This document shows positions 50,037 to 58,930 of a DNA stretch of 64,000 bases, piece after piece (within the stretch, counting starts at the first letter, position 1; every line of letters begins with the position of its first letter). The stretch spans positions 1-64,000 of the forward strand of contig JAHLLS010000001.1 of the NCBI GenBank assembly GCA_020444045.1. The letters run 5' to 3'. The notes under the pieces are model-generated. The model made no database searches, was not told where the DNA came from, and saw only the letters and a list, made by a program, of their open reading frames with translations. The DNA is from Deltaproteobacteria bacterium. Its GTDB lineage: Bacteria; Desulfobacterota; Desulfobacteria; Desulfobacterales; UBA5852. Both the position numbers and the translations under genes were made by a program.

Positions 50037-51470
50037 CTACTCCGCCAGCATTCGCTGCAAAATTTCGTTCACCAGCTTGGGATTGGCCTGACCGCGGGTT
50101 TCCCGCATGACCTGGCCCACGAAAAAGCCCATCACTTTCTTCTTGCCCTGGCGATAGGCGGCGACCTCATCAGGAGATGCCGCCAGCACCTTGGTCACCA
50201 CGGCTTCCAACTCACTGGCATCAGACACCTGCACCAACCCTTTGGCTTCGACGATGGCCTTGGGGTCCTGACCGGTCTTGATCATTTCCTCGAACACGGT
50301 TTTGGCGATCTTGCCGCTGATCTGCCCCCCGTCAATCAGGCCCAGCAGTTGCCCAAGGTGTTCGGGGGAAACGGGTGACTGGGCAATGGGGCGGTTTTCC
50401 GCGTTCAACCAGGCCATGAGACCCCCCAGAATCCAGTTGGCCGCAAGTTTGGCCTGGGGCGCGTGGGCCAGGCAGGCTTCGAAATAGTCCCCGAGATCGC
50501 GGTCGGCCGTCAAACGTTCGGCATCGTAGGCCGTCAACCCATACGCATCGCAAAACCTTTCCTGGCGGGCATCTGGCAATTCCGGCAGGGCGTCGCGAAT
50601 GGCCGCCAGCCAGTTCTCGTCCACCACCACCGGCAGCAGATCCGGGTCCGGAAAATAGCGGTAGTCATGGGCCTCTTCCTTGCCCCGCATCGAGATCGAG
50701 CGTCCCATTGCCGGGTCCCACAGGCGGGTTTCCTGCACCACGGCGCCACCCTCCAGCAGCACCTCCTTCTGCCTCTCGATTTCGTAGGCAATGGCCTTTT
50801 CCACATTTCGGAAGGAGTTGAGGTTTTTCAGCTCAGCCCGCGTACCGAAGGCGCTGGCACCCACCGGGCGGATGGAGATATTGGCGTCGCAGCGGAAGCT
50901 GCCTTCTTCGAGGTTGCCGTCGCAGATATCCAGGTAGCGCACGATGCTGCGCAGCTTGCGCAGGTAAGCGCCGGCCTCCTCGGGCGACCGCAGGTCCGGT
51001 TCACTGACGATCTCGATCAGGGGCACGCCGGTGCGGTTGAGATCCACCCGACTCACGGGCCGGTCCGGGTCGTGCACCAGCTTGCCGGCATCCTCTTCCA
51101 TGTGAATCCGGGTGATGCCGATGCGCCGCAGCGTGCTGTCGCCGGTATCGATGTGGATTTCACCGCGCTCGGCCACCGGCAGTTCAAACTGGGAAATCTG
51201 GTAGCCCTTGGGCAAATCAGGGTAAAAATAATTTTTACGGGCAAAACGGCTTTCCATATTGACCCGGCAGCCGGTGGCCAGCGCCATGCGCAGGCTGAAG
51301 GCCAGCACCTCGCGGTTCAGCACCGGCAGAACCCCCGGCATACCCAGACAGACCGGGCAGACATGGGTGTTGGGCGGCGCCCCAAAGGCGGTGGAGCAGC
51401 CGCAGAAAATTTTCGTTTGCGTTTTCAGCTGGGCGTGCACTTCCAGCCCGATGACCGGTTCAAATTCCAT
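50037..51470 (-). CDS. gatB: Asp/Glu-tRNA amidotransferase subunit GatB
   Basis: A 477-aa subunit that phosphorylates Glu or Asp on the mischarged tRNA and places the amide. Conserved segments: [25 protein letters not shown] with Zn-binding cysteines ([22 protein letters not shown]), [12 protein letters not shown], and [15 protein letters not shown]. The C-terminal helical/YqeY-like tail ([18 protein letters not shown]) is complete. ATG 51470 is 8 nt after GGAG; GTG 51479 would add three residues. It is more than 7 kb from gatCA and transcribed the other way. Confidence 0.95.
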   Translation of the reverse strand: MEFEPVIGLEVHAQLKTQTKIFCGCSTAFGAPPNTHVCPVCLGMPGVLPVLNREVLAFSLRMALATGCRVNMESRFARKNYFYPDLPKGYQISQFELPVAERGEIHIDTGDSTLRRIGITRIHMEEDAGKLVHDPDRPVSRVDLNRTGVPLIEIVSEPDLRSPEEAGAYLRKLRSIVRYLDICDGNLEEGSFRCDANISIRPVGASAFGTRAELKNLNSFRNVEKAIAYEIERQKEVLLEGGAVVQETRLWDPAMGRSISMRGKEEAHDYRYFPDPDLLPVVVDENWLAAIRDALPELPDARQERFCDAYGLTAYDAERLTADRDLGDYFEACLAHAPQAKLAANWILGGLMAWLNAENRPIAQSPVSPEHLGQLLGLIDGGQISGKIAKTVFEEMIKTGQDPKAIVEAKGLVQVSDASELEAVVTKVLAASPDEVAAYRQGKKKVMGFFVGQVMRETRGQANPKLVNEILQRMLAE

Positions 51471-51714
51471 AGAAAACACTCCGCCCTGTTAATTGTCATT
51501 CAGCGTCCCATCTTGTGGCGAAACAAATTATCATGCTATACTGAAGCAAGCCTGCACTGCCCGTCAAGGTGTTTTCTATCCTTGCATCAATAATGGCACC
51601 GGCCATTAGCGTTATGGCCGTGCAGCCGGCCAAATGCAAAACGTGGCAACTGCTTTTCTCCGATCCGAATTATTTCTACCACACGGCCTACCGGGCCCGA
51701 AGGGGGGCTTGATC

Positions 51715-52422
51715 GTGATAGAAAATATGACCCTTCAGCAGCAATTGGAACCCATCATCCGTAAAGTCGGCCCTGAGAACATCTGGCGCCCTATCCATGA
51801 CCGTAACGACCACCTCCTATTCGAAGGCGTTGGACATTATACCGGAACAATTCAAAAAGCCCTTAACACGTTGAATTTTTCGCGTAAATCGGTGGTCGAC
51901 CTGGGGTGCAATTTCGGTTTCTATTCTTTCTATGCCGCCCAAAAAGGGGCCGCCAGGGTTGTGGGTATCGACAGCGATCCAGATGTAATTCGTGGCTGCC
52001 GAATATTGGCACGGCACTACCGAATCACCAACGTTGAATTTCGGGTGGCGGACTTCATCTTTGGTGATGTCCCTGACACTTATGACATCGCTCTGATGGT
52101 GGACTTCATCGGTAAGAATGTCATCCGAAAAGAGAAATTGTTGCCCTGCCTGTCACGCCTCATGAAAATAGCCCGCCAATGTATATTTATGAGCATCATT
52201 CCGGAATACGATATCCATAGAGTGTTAAAGCTGGCGCCAGATTGGGTGGCTGCAAGATACGGCGCCCCATTCGTCCAGAACGAGCGTTTTCGCCTTATCG
52301 GATTGGTGCAATCGTTGCTCGGCGAAAGTTGGGAAATATCCATCCCTTGTGATAAAGGTGGCCGGCCGCAAGTCACGAAACACCCTTTAACGGCGGTTAA
52401 AAAACCGCTAATTCTGCTATAG
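51715..52422 (+). CDS. SAM-dependent methyltransferase (class I)
   Basis: About 235 aa (start at GTG 51715 after AAGGGGGG; ATG 51727 and ATG 51634 are alternatives). The SAM-binding motif I is VVDLGCNFGFYSFYAA, followed by VVGIDSDPDVI and the helix-strand pattern of class I methyltransferases. The acceptor cannot be told. It is the first plus-strand gene before the glycan cluster, separated from it by 343 nt. It may methylate a sugar or a lipid. Confidence 0.75.
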   Translation: MIENMTLQQQLEPIIRKVGPENIWRPIHDRNDHLLFEGVGHYTGTIQKALNTLNFSRKSVVDLGCNFGFYSFYAAQKGAARVVGIDSDPDVIRGCRILARHYRITNVEFRVADFIFGDVPDTYDIALMVDFIGKNVIRKEKLLPCLSRLMKIARQCIFMSIIPEYDIHRVLKLAPDWVAARYGAPFVQNERFRLIGLVQSLLGESWEISIPCDKGGRPQVTKHPLTAVKKPLILL

Positions 52423-52765
52423 AAGGGGTTTTGATTTTCGACATCGCGACAGAAAGAAAGCGTTTCGCCATATAACCGACCCTCCGAATCGTTTGGGGTG
52501 GCTTTCTTGCAATACGCCACTATTCGCCAAGCCTTTAACAAGCTTGCTTTTTTGAGCCATTTCCACTATGACGGTCACGATTAATTATTTGGAATAGCCG
52601 ATGCGTGGTTTTGATCTGAGGTGGAAAAAATAATAACCACCGCAGCGCGAAACGCTGGCTTAAGATGAAAATGCAGAGACCTTTGGTGGACGTTGAGTCA
52701 GAACTGCCTGTAGCCCGGAAGCAATAAAACCCATTTGACGAAAAAAGCGCCAAGCGGATCTCCCG
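52423..52765. other. Intergenic region ahead of the glycan cluster
   Basis: A 343-nt A+T-richer gap. I see no gene, tRNA or clear terminator; a promoter for the glycan operon is expected here but no box pair is convincing. Confidence 0.4.
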
Positions 52766-53977
52766 ATGGGCCAAAACGGCACATTTAATATTCTGATGTA
52801 TTCCCATGACACCTATGGACTGGGGCACATCCGGAGAACCATGGCGATTGCTTCGCAGCTGTGCAGCGACGGCATCAACATCCTGATCCTGACCGGCTCC
52901 CCCATCGCAGGCCGCTTTGCCTTCCCGGAACAGATCGACTTCGTGCGCATTCCTGGCATGATCAAGAAAACCAACGAAGAATACCGCCCGCTGTCCATCA
53001 AGATCAACCCCCGGCACGCCCTCGATATTCGCAAAAACATCATCACGGCCACGGCCAAAACTTTCCAGCCGCATCTGTTTATCGTGGACAAGGAGCCCCT
53101 CGGCCTTAAAAAAGAGGTGCTGCCGACCCTGCGCTGGATCCGGCGCTGCCTGCCCCACGCCCGCACCATTCTGGGATTGCGGGACATCATGGATGACGCC
53201 GAGACGGTCCGGCGGGACTGGTGGAAGAAAAACGTCTACGAAAACCTGGACAAGCTCTACAGCGAAATCTGGATCTACGGCAACCAGGATTTTTATGACC
53301 CTATCACCGAATATGCCATCCCGGAATCGGTCAAACGCAAAATGCTGTTTACCGGCTATATCCCCCGCCAAATGCCGAGCAACCGGGAGGCGGACCGCAT
53401 TCGGCGGGAGCTGCGGGTCGAACCGGATGAAAAACTGATTGTGGTCACCACCGGCGGCGGTGGCGACGGCTTTAAGGTGATGGACACTTACCTGGCCATG
53501 CTGGAGGAACAGCCCCTGGACAGCGGCATCAAAAGTGTTCTGGTCACCGGTCCGTTCATGCCCAAGCAGGAACGCAAAAAGCTTTTCAAGCGGGCCCGCA
53601 AAGTCGGTGCGCAAACCTTCCTCTTTTACCGGCGGATGGAAAAACTGATGGCGGCTGCCGATCTGGTGGTCAGCATGGGCGGCTACAACACGCTCAGCGA
53701 AGTGGTCAGCCAGGGCACCCTGAGTCTTGTCATCCCGCGGGAAACCCCCCGCACCGAGCAACTGATCCGGGCCAAAGCCTTCAAAAAGCAGGGGCTGATC
53801 GACTATATCCCCTGGAACGATTTTTCCGCCCCGCTGCTGCGCACCAAAATCGATCATCTTCTGGCGAATCCCGAACGCTATTATGACGCCCTGGCCGGTT
53901 TCCGTTTTACGGGTATCGACAGCATGCGTCGCCGAATCCAGGCCTTCAGGAGCAAGGTGAATGTCGTTGCCTGCTGA
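52766..53977 (+). CDS. Glycosyltransferase, COG4671 (MurG-like GT-B)
   Basis: A 403-aa GT-B-fold protein. The N-domain begins MYSHDTYGLGHIRRTM, the glycine-rich loop typical of MurG-like and COG4671 predicted glycosyltransferases. The C-domain carries VVTTGGGGDGFKVM and the nucleotide-sugar site region VVSMGGYNTLSEVVSQG, followed by a conserved Pro-Arg stretch (LVIPRETPRTEQ). Donor and acceptor unknown. A homologue lies in the same cluster at 55974-57149. The next gene overlaps it by 17 nt. Confidence 0.85.
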   Translation: MGQNGTFNILMYSHDTYGLGHIRRTMAIASQLCSDGINILILTGSPIAGRFAFPEQIDFVRIPGMIKKTNEEYRPLSIKINPRHALDIRKNIITATAKTFQPHLFIVDKEPLGLKKEVLPTLRWIRRCLPHARTILGLRDIMDDAETVRRDWWKKNVYENLDKLYSEIWIYGNQDFYDPITEYAIPESVKRKMLFTGYIPRQMPSNREADRIRRELRVEPDEKLIVVTTGGGGDGFKVMDTYLAMLEEQPLDSGIKSVLVTGPFMPKQERKKLFKRARKVGAQTFLFYRRMEKLMAAADLVVSMGGYNTLSEVVSQGTLSLVIPRETPRTEQLIRAKAFKKQGLIDYIPWNDFSAPLLRTKIDHLLANPERYYDALAGFRFTGIDSMRRRIQAFRSKVNVVAC

Positions 53978-55244
53978 TCCGCCCTGCCTCGGCATGATCC
54001 TCAAAGGGTATCCGCGCATCTCCGAAACCTTCATCTCCAACGAAATCCGGCTGCTCGAAGAGCGCGGAATCCCGGTGCACATCTTTTCGATGCGCAAACC
54101 CCGGGAATCGTTCTGCCACCCCAGTGTAAAAAAAATCCAGGCCCGGGTGGACTATCTCCCCGAAACCATCGTCAGCCGACGCCTGCCCAGTTTGCTCAAG
54201 CATAACGCCTTGCTGGCCGCCCGCCGGCCCGCGCGCTATGCGGTGGCCCTGAACCTGGCCCTTAGGCGGTTCCGTCGCACGCACAAATCCGCCACCCTCA
54301 AGCATCTGCTGCAGGCCGGCTATTTAGTGAACTTCGGATTGGCCAAGCACGGCATTGTGCACCTGCACGCCCATTTTGCCCACTCTCCCACATCGGTGGC
54401 CATGTTCAGCAGCCTGCTGAGCGGGCTGCCCTTCAGCTTTACGGCCCACGCCAAAGACATCTATACCTCCGATCCGCGCCAGCTCCGGGAAAAACTGGCC
54501 ATGGCCGCCTACGCCGTCACCTGTACCGAATACAACCGCTGCCATCTGATGGGGCTTGGCCTGAACGGCCACACGCCCATTCACCGGATTTATCATGGCA
54601 TCGATCTCACGCTGTTCAACGACCCAAACCCGCGGCCCATGCCGACTCCTCCCTATCGGATTTTGTCCATTGCACGCCTCACGGCTAAAAAAGGCCTGCC
54701 CACTGTTTTTAAAGCCCTGGCGCGCCTCAAGCAGGACGGGATCGCCTTCGACTATACCCTTATCGGCGACGGGGACGAACGCGACACCATCCTGAGCCTG
54801 ATCGAAACCCTGGGGTTGTCGGACCGCACCCGCTGGTTGGGCACCCTGCCCCACGATGTGGTGCGGGAACACTACCGCCAATCGGATTTATTTGCCCTCG
54901 GCTGCGAAGTCGCCGCCAATGGCGACCGGGATGGGATTCCCAATGTAATTGTGGAAAGCCTGGCCATGGGTGTCCCTGTGGTCGCCACCCGTGTTTCCGC
55001 CATCCCGGAAATCATCACCCCCTGGGAAACCGGGCTGCTGGTGCCACCGGGCGACCCCGACCAGATGGCGTCCGCCATGCTGCAAGGGCTCCAGGATCAC
55101 GACCTTCGCCGCAAGGTCATCGCGGCCGGACGCCAACGCGTGCAGGCATCATTTGACAATGTCACCCTGGTGGAAGAACTGGTCCAGATCCATCGCGCCC
55201 AGTTGGACACCGCATCGGCCGGACAGTCGGCAACCCGACAATGA
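53961..55244 (+). CDS. Glycosyltransferase family 4
   Basis: A 427-aa GT-B enzyme. The donor-binding motif of GT4 is visible: SLAMGVPVVATRVSAIPEII preceded by ANGDRDGIPNVIVE with the E-x7-E glutamates. GTLPHDVVREHYRQSDLF is the usual C-domain helix. The N-terminal half has a HAHFAHSPTSVAMF loop that resembles colanic-acid-type transferases. Overlap with the preceding gene (17 nt) indicates coupling. Likely role: addition of a hexose to a surface glycan. Confidence 0.9.
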   Translation: MSLPADPPCLGMILKGYPRISETFISNEIRLLEERGIPVHIFSMRKPRESFCHPSVKKIQARVDYLPETIVSRRLPSLLKHNALLAARRPARYAVALNLALRRFRRTHKSATLKHLLQAGYLVNFGLAKHGIVHLHAHFAHSPTSVAMFSSLLSGLPFSFTAHAKDIYTSDPRQLREKLAMAAYAVTCTEYNRCHLMGLGLNGHTPIHRIYHGIDLTLFNDPNPRPMPTPPYRILSIARLTAKKGLPTVFKALARLKQDGIAFDYTLIGDGDERDTILSLIETLGLSDRTRWLGTLPHDVVREHYRQSDLFALGCEVAANGDRDGIPNVIVESLAMGVPVVATRVSAIPEIITPWETGLLVPPGDPDQMASAMLQGLQDHDLRRKVIAAGRQRVQASFDNVTLVEELVQIHRAQLDTASAGQSATRQ

Positions 55245-55288
55245 ATCAAAACGTCGGCCGCACCGCCTGACGCTGCAACGGGAACGCC

Positions 55289-55933
55289 ATGATGCCTGCC
55301 TTCGACGCCGATCATCATACGACGACAATCTTTATCATGCGCCACGCCCCCACCGAGTGGAATGGGGCCGGACGCATCCAGGGGCAGGCCGATTCCCCCT
55401 TGACGCCGATCGGAAAGGCCTGGGCCACATGCTGGGGATCGCAACTGACCGGCCTGGGGCTGCAGCGCATCCTGAGCAGCGACACCGGCCGGGCCGTGGC
55501 CACGGCCCATCACATCAATCAGACGCTGCAACTGCCTCTGTCCCATGATACCCGTTTGCGGGAACAGGACTGGGGTCAGTGGACCGGCCAGACCATGGCC
55601 GATATGCGCACGACCCACCGGGACCTTTTCGCGCAGCAGGAAAACCGTGGATGGTCCTTTTGCCCGCCCGGCGGCGAAGAGCGCCTGACGGTTCTCACCC
55701 GGTCCCTTGAGGCCCTGCAAGAGACCAGCCGAAAGTGGCCCCATGAGCGCCTGCTGGTGGTGACCCATGAAGGCGTTCTGAAATGCCTGGTCTACCATCT
55801 GGCCATTATCCATAGCTGCGGCCGGGCTTTCGACAGAATGGCGCCGTACCATCTGCATCGTCTGACGATAACGGGAAACGACATCGTGCTTGACCAAATG
55901 AACACCCTGGCATTTCGGCCACCGGCCGCATAG
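55289..55933 (+). CDS. Histidine phosphatase family protein (phosphoglycerate-mutase-like)
   Basis: A 214-aa protein with the catalytic phosphohistidine motif as IMRHAPTEWN (residues about 15-24), a second Arg in RILSSDTGRA, Glu in REQDWGQW, and the second His in LLVVTHEGVLK (about 157-167). Size and motifs fit the branch-1 phosphatases (CobC, PhoE or GpmB-like). Within a glycan cluster it could remove phosphate from a sugar phosphate; alpha-ribazole phosphatase (CobC) for cobalamin is the other option and cannot be excluded. Confidence 0.85.
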   Translation: MMPAFDADHHTTTIFIMRHAPTEWNGAGRIQGQADSPLTPIGKAWATCWGSQLTGLGLQRILSSDTGRAVATAHHINQTLQLPLSHDTRLREQDWGQWTGQTMADMRTTHRDLFAQQENRGWSFCPPGGEERLTVLTRSLEALQETSRKWPHERLLVVTHEGVLKCLVYHLAIIHSCGRAFDRMAPYHLHRLTITGNDIVLDQMNTLAFRPPAA

Positions 55934-55973
55934 CGACGGCATTGCCGGCCGTCACTGTAATGAAAGACATGGC

Positions 55974-57149
55974 GTGAAAATCATTATCTACTGTCAACAT
56001 GTGCTGGGTATCGGGCATTTTTTCCGCACCCTGGAAATCTGCCGGGCACTGGATCAGCATCAGGTGGTTCTGGTTTCCGGCGGACCGGAAACACCCGCCC
56101 CTCTGCCGCCCCATGTGCGGCGCGTCCAACTGCCTGAGCTCGCCATGGACAACGCCTTTCAAAACCTGCACGCCACCGACGGCCAATCGGTAGCGCTGAC
56201 CCGGGCCAGCCGCCGCGCGATGCTGGAACACTTGTTTCGGGAGGAAACACCGGACCTGTTCCTGATCGAGCTCTACCCGCTGGGACGCAAGGCCTTTCGG
56301 GACGAACTGGACCCGGTCCTGGCGCAGATCAAAGACGGCCGCCTGCCCCCCTGCCGGGTGGTTTGCAGCGTGCGCGATATTTTGGTGGAAAAGGAAGACC
56401 AGGTCCGCCACGAAAGGCGGGCGGTGGACACCCTCAATCGCTGGTTCGACGCCCTGCTGATCCATGCCGACCCGGCCGTCATCCGCCTGGATGCGACCTT
56501 CGACCGCATGGCCGACATCCGAATTCCGGTTGCCTATACCGGCTTTGTGGCGTCGCCCGTCCGACCTGCTGGAAATCGCGCTACCTGGAAAGCCGCCCGG
56601 GGCATCACCCCGGAGCAGATTCTGATTGTCGCCAGCGCCGGCAGCGGGGCGGTGGGGTATCCGCTTTTGGATGCGATCACCCGCACCGTCCCCCACCTGC
56701 CGGAAGATCCGCCGATTCAAATGCATGTCTTCACCGGCCCCTTCATGGACGCGCAAGATGTCCGACGCCTAAAACGACACGCAGACCACCGCATTCGCAT
56801 CCACTGTTTTGCGTCGGATTTTCCGGCCTGGCTGCAGGCCGCTGACCTTTCCATCAGCATGGCCGGCTACAATACCTGCATGAATATCCTGGCGACCGGC
56901 GTGCGCGCCCTGGTGCATCCGTTTGCCCAGAACCGGGAACAGGGCCTGCGGGCCACATTGATGGAGGATCGGGGCTGTCTGGGTGTTTTGTCCACCGAGG
57001 ACCTGGATCCGGCCCGGCTGGCCGAACGGATTGCCCGGCAGCTGCACTTGCCCCGCCGGGGCGGTGCCTGCCCGGTGGATATCAATGGCGCAGCCAACAC
57101 GGCGCGCTGGATCACAGACACCCTGCCGCATGAAAAGAGCCTTCCATGA
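55974..57149 (+). CDS. Glycosyltransferase, COG4671 family, second copy
   Basis: A 391-aa GT-B protein homologous in layout to that at 52766-53977: N-terminal YCQHVLGIGHFFRTLEICRA with the GxGH loop, and C-domain SISMAGYNTCMNILATGVRAL against SMGGYNTLSEVVSQGTL in the first copy. The start is GTG 55974. Its stop overlaps the next gene by 4 nt. A donor-binding Arg-Glu-Gln segment (QNREQGLRA) is kept. Confidence 0.82.
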   Translation: MKIIIYCQHVLGIGHFFRTLEICRALDQHQVVLVSGGPETPAPLPPHVRRVQLPELAMDNAFQNLHATDGQSVALTRASRRAMLEHLFREETPDLFLIELYPLGRKAFRDELDPVLAQIKDGRLPPCRVVCSVRDILVEKEDQVRHERRAVDTLNRWFDALLIHADPAVIRLDATFDRMADIRIPVAYTGFVASPVRPAGNRATWKAARGITPEQILIVASAGSGAVGYPLLDAITRTVPHLPEDPPIQMHVFTGPFMDAQDVRRLKRHADHRIRIHCFASDFPAWLQAADLSISMAGYNTCMNILATGVRALVHPFAQNREQGLRATLMEDRGCLGVLSTEDLDPARLAERIARQLHLPRRGGACPVDINGAANTARWITDTLPHEKSLP

Positions 57150-57928
57150 CCCCCCGGACCACAGCCGTATGGCGCAGACTTCCAAAAGAGTGGGCCGATC
57201 AGCTGCACGCCTGCTGCCAGCGGGCGAATGACGTCTCCAGCGACCCGACGGCGGTTTTTTTCCGGGCCGATGATATCGCCGTTCCCGGACGCCAGTTCCA
57301 GCGCCTGATGGAGATTTTTACCCGCAACGAAGTTCCGCTGGGCCTGGCCGTGGTACCCGCCTGGTTGACGCCGCCGCGCTGGCAGGCGCTTTCCGGCATG
57401 GGGGCCTCCCGGCCGGATCTCTGGTGCTGGCATCAGCATGGCTGGCGGCACCGGAACCACGAACCCTTGGGCAAAAAGCAGGAATTCGGTCCCTTTCGTT
57501 CGGCCGACGCGCTTCGCACCGATCTCGACCGCGGCCGTCGCAGGTTGAACGCCATTATGGGCGCAGCCTTTAGCCCCCTGTTCACCCCGCCCTGGAACCG
57601 CTGCTCGGAAATCACCTTGGCGCTGCTGCAGGAAATGGGGTATGATGCGGTCTCGCGCAGTCGGAGCAGCCAGCCGCCCGCGCCGTCAGGCCTCCCTGAC
57701 CATGCGGTCGATGTGGATCTGCATACCGACCGGGCTTCGTCCGCAGCCAACGGCTGGCAGCGCCTGATCAGTCAACTGGAGAAAAGATTGCGCCAACCCC
57801 GCTGCGGCATCATGATCCACCACCAGCGCATGAACGATGCGGCGTTTTGTTTCCTGGACACACTGTTGAGTATCCTGCGTCAACAGGCCCGGTGGCACAT
57901 GACCGATATGCGAGATCTGCCGACATGA
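57146..57928 (+). CDS. Polysaccharide deacetylase-like protein
   Basis: A 260-aa protein with a NodB-like fold. The metal-binding Asp pair is in FFRADDIAVPG (about residues 38-48), and the second motif HQHGWRHRNH (about 95-104) supplies the metal His residues. The downstream catalytic segment is TPPWNRCS (about 147) and GIMIHHQRMN carries the final His. It probably removes N-acetyl groups from a glycan in the cytoplasm or on a lipid carrier. No signal peptide. It overlaps its neighbours by 4 nt on each side. Confidence 0.8.
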   Translation: MTPRTTAVWRRLPKEWADQLHACCQRANDVSSDPTAVFFRADDIAVPGRQFQRLMEIFTRNEVPLGLAVVPAWLTPPRWQALSGMGASRPDLWCWHQHGWRHRNHEPLGKKQEFGPFRSADALRTDLDRGRRRLNAIMGAAFSPLFTPPWNRCSEITLALLQEMGYDAVSRSRSSQPPAPSGLPDHAVDVDLHTDRASSAANGWQRLISQLEKRLRQPRCGIMIHHQRMNDAAFCFLDTLLSILRQQARWHMTDMRDLPT

Positions 57929-58926
57929 TGAAAAAGACCGTTATTATGACCTCCATCAACCCGCCCACAGCGGCCATTGCCCAGTTTGCGGCCCTGCCCG
58001 ACTGGGAGGTGCTGGTTGTCGGCGATGTCAAAACCCCGCCGGACTGGCACTGTCCAGCGGTAACCTATGTTTCCGTCGAAATGCAAAAAGCGTTGCCGTA
58101 TAAAATCGTTCAGCATTTGCCCTGGAATCATTACGCCCGCAAGATGATCGGTTACCTGCTGGCCGCCCGCGAAGGCGCCGCGCTGCTGGCCGAAAGCGAC
58201 GACGACAACCTCCCGGAAACCAATTGGCAGTTCCCGGCCATGGCGGGCTGCTATGACCACATTCCGGAGGGCTGCGACATCGTCAACATTTACAGCCTCT
58301 TTACCCGCCAGCCCATCTGGCCCCGGGGCTTTCCGCTAACCCGCATTACGGCCCCGGCGTCCACCCTTGATCCAGCGGCCCTGACGCCCCAATCCACCCG
58401 GATCGGCATCTGGCAAGCCCTGGCCGACGACGATCCGGATGTGGACGCCATCTACCGCCTGACGTCCAACACGCCCTGCCGGTTTACCCGGCGGACGCCT
58501 GTGGTGCTGCCGCCCCGGACCTTTTCGCCGTTCAACTCACAAAACACGGCTTTCCGGCGTGAGCTCCTGCCGTTGATGTATTTGCCGGCCTACGTTAACT
58601 TCCGGGTAACCGATATCCTGCGCAGCTATGTGGCGCAGCCCATCCTGTGGGCCGCCGGCTACCGCCTGGGTTTCCTGGGGCCCACCGTGCGACAGGAGCG
58701 CAATGCCCATGACCTGCTGGCCGACTTCGCCTCCGAGCTGCCCCTGTACACGGACGTCGAACGAATCATGGACCTGGTGAATGAAAGCGTTCAGTCGGAC
58801 GCGTCCATCAGCGATAATCTCACCCTTGTCTACGGCCACCTGGCCCGCCACGGCATCGTAAAAAAAGCGGAGCTTACCCTGCTCTCGGCCTGGCTGGAAG
58901 ACGTGGCCGCTCTCGATCGGACCTGA
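57925..58926 (+). CDS. STELLO-family glycosyltransferase-like protein (DUF288)
   Basis: A 333-aa protein. ATG 57925 overlaps the preceding stop (ATGA). The pattern is that of the STELLO/DUF288 family: VIMTSINPPTAAIAQFAAL, VVGDVKTP, YVSVEMQKALPYKIVQHLPW, HYARKMIGYLLA, and the acidic ESDDDN, a likely metal/nucleotide-sugar DxD site. STELLO proteins are known mainly from plants (cellulose-synthase trafficking) and from scattered bacteria, where their role is open. Next to glycosyltransferases it probably transfers a sugar. Confidence 0.8.
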   Translation: MMKKTVIMTSINPPTAAIAQFAALPDWEVLVVGDVKTPPDWHCPAVTYVSVEMQKALPYKIVQHLPWNHYARKMIGYLLAAREGAALLAESDDDNLPETNWQFPAMAGCYDHIPEGCDIVNIYSLFTRQPIWPRGFPLTRITAPASTLDPAALTPQSTRIGIWQALADDDPDVDAIYRLTSNTPCRFTRRTPVVLPPRTFSPFNSQNTAFRRELLPLMYLPAYVNFRVTDILRSYVAQPILWAAGYRLGFLGPTVRQERNAHDLLADFASELPLYTDVERIMDLVNESVQSDASISDNLTLVYGHLARHGIVKKAELTLLSAWLEDVAALDRT

Positions 58927-58930
58927 CCGG

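Noticed and set aside
52535-54097. 520-aa open frame on the minus strand
   Set aside because: Antisense to the first COG4671 glycosyltransferase; no ribosome binding site or family motif.
55289-55933. CobC-type alpha-ribazole phosphatase linked to the B12 genes
   Set aside because: The motif fits, but it is 17 kb away and embedded among glycosyltransferases, so I kept the general call.
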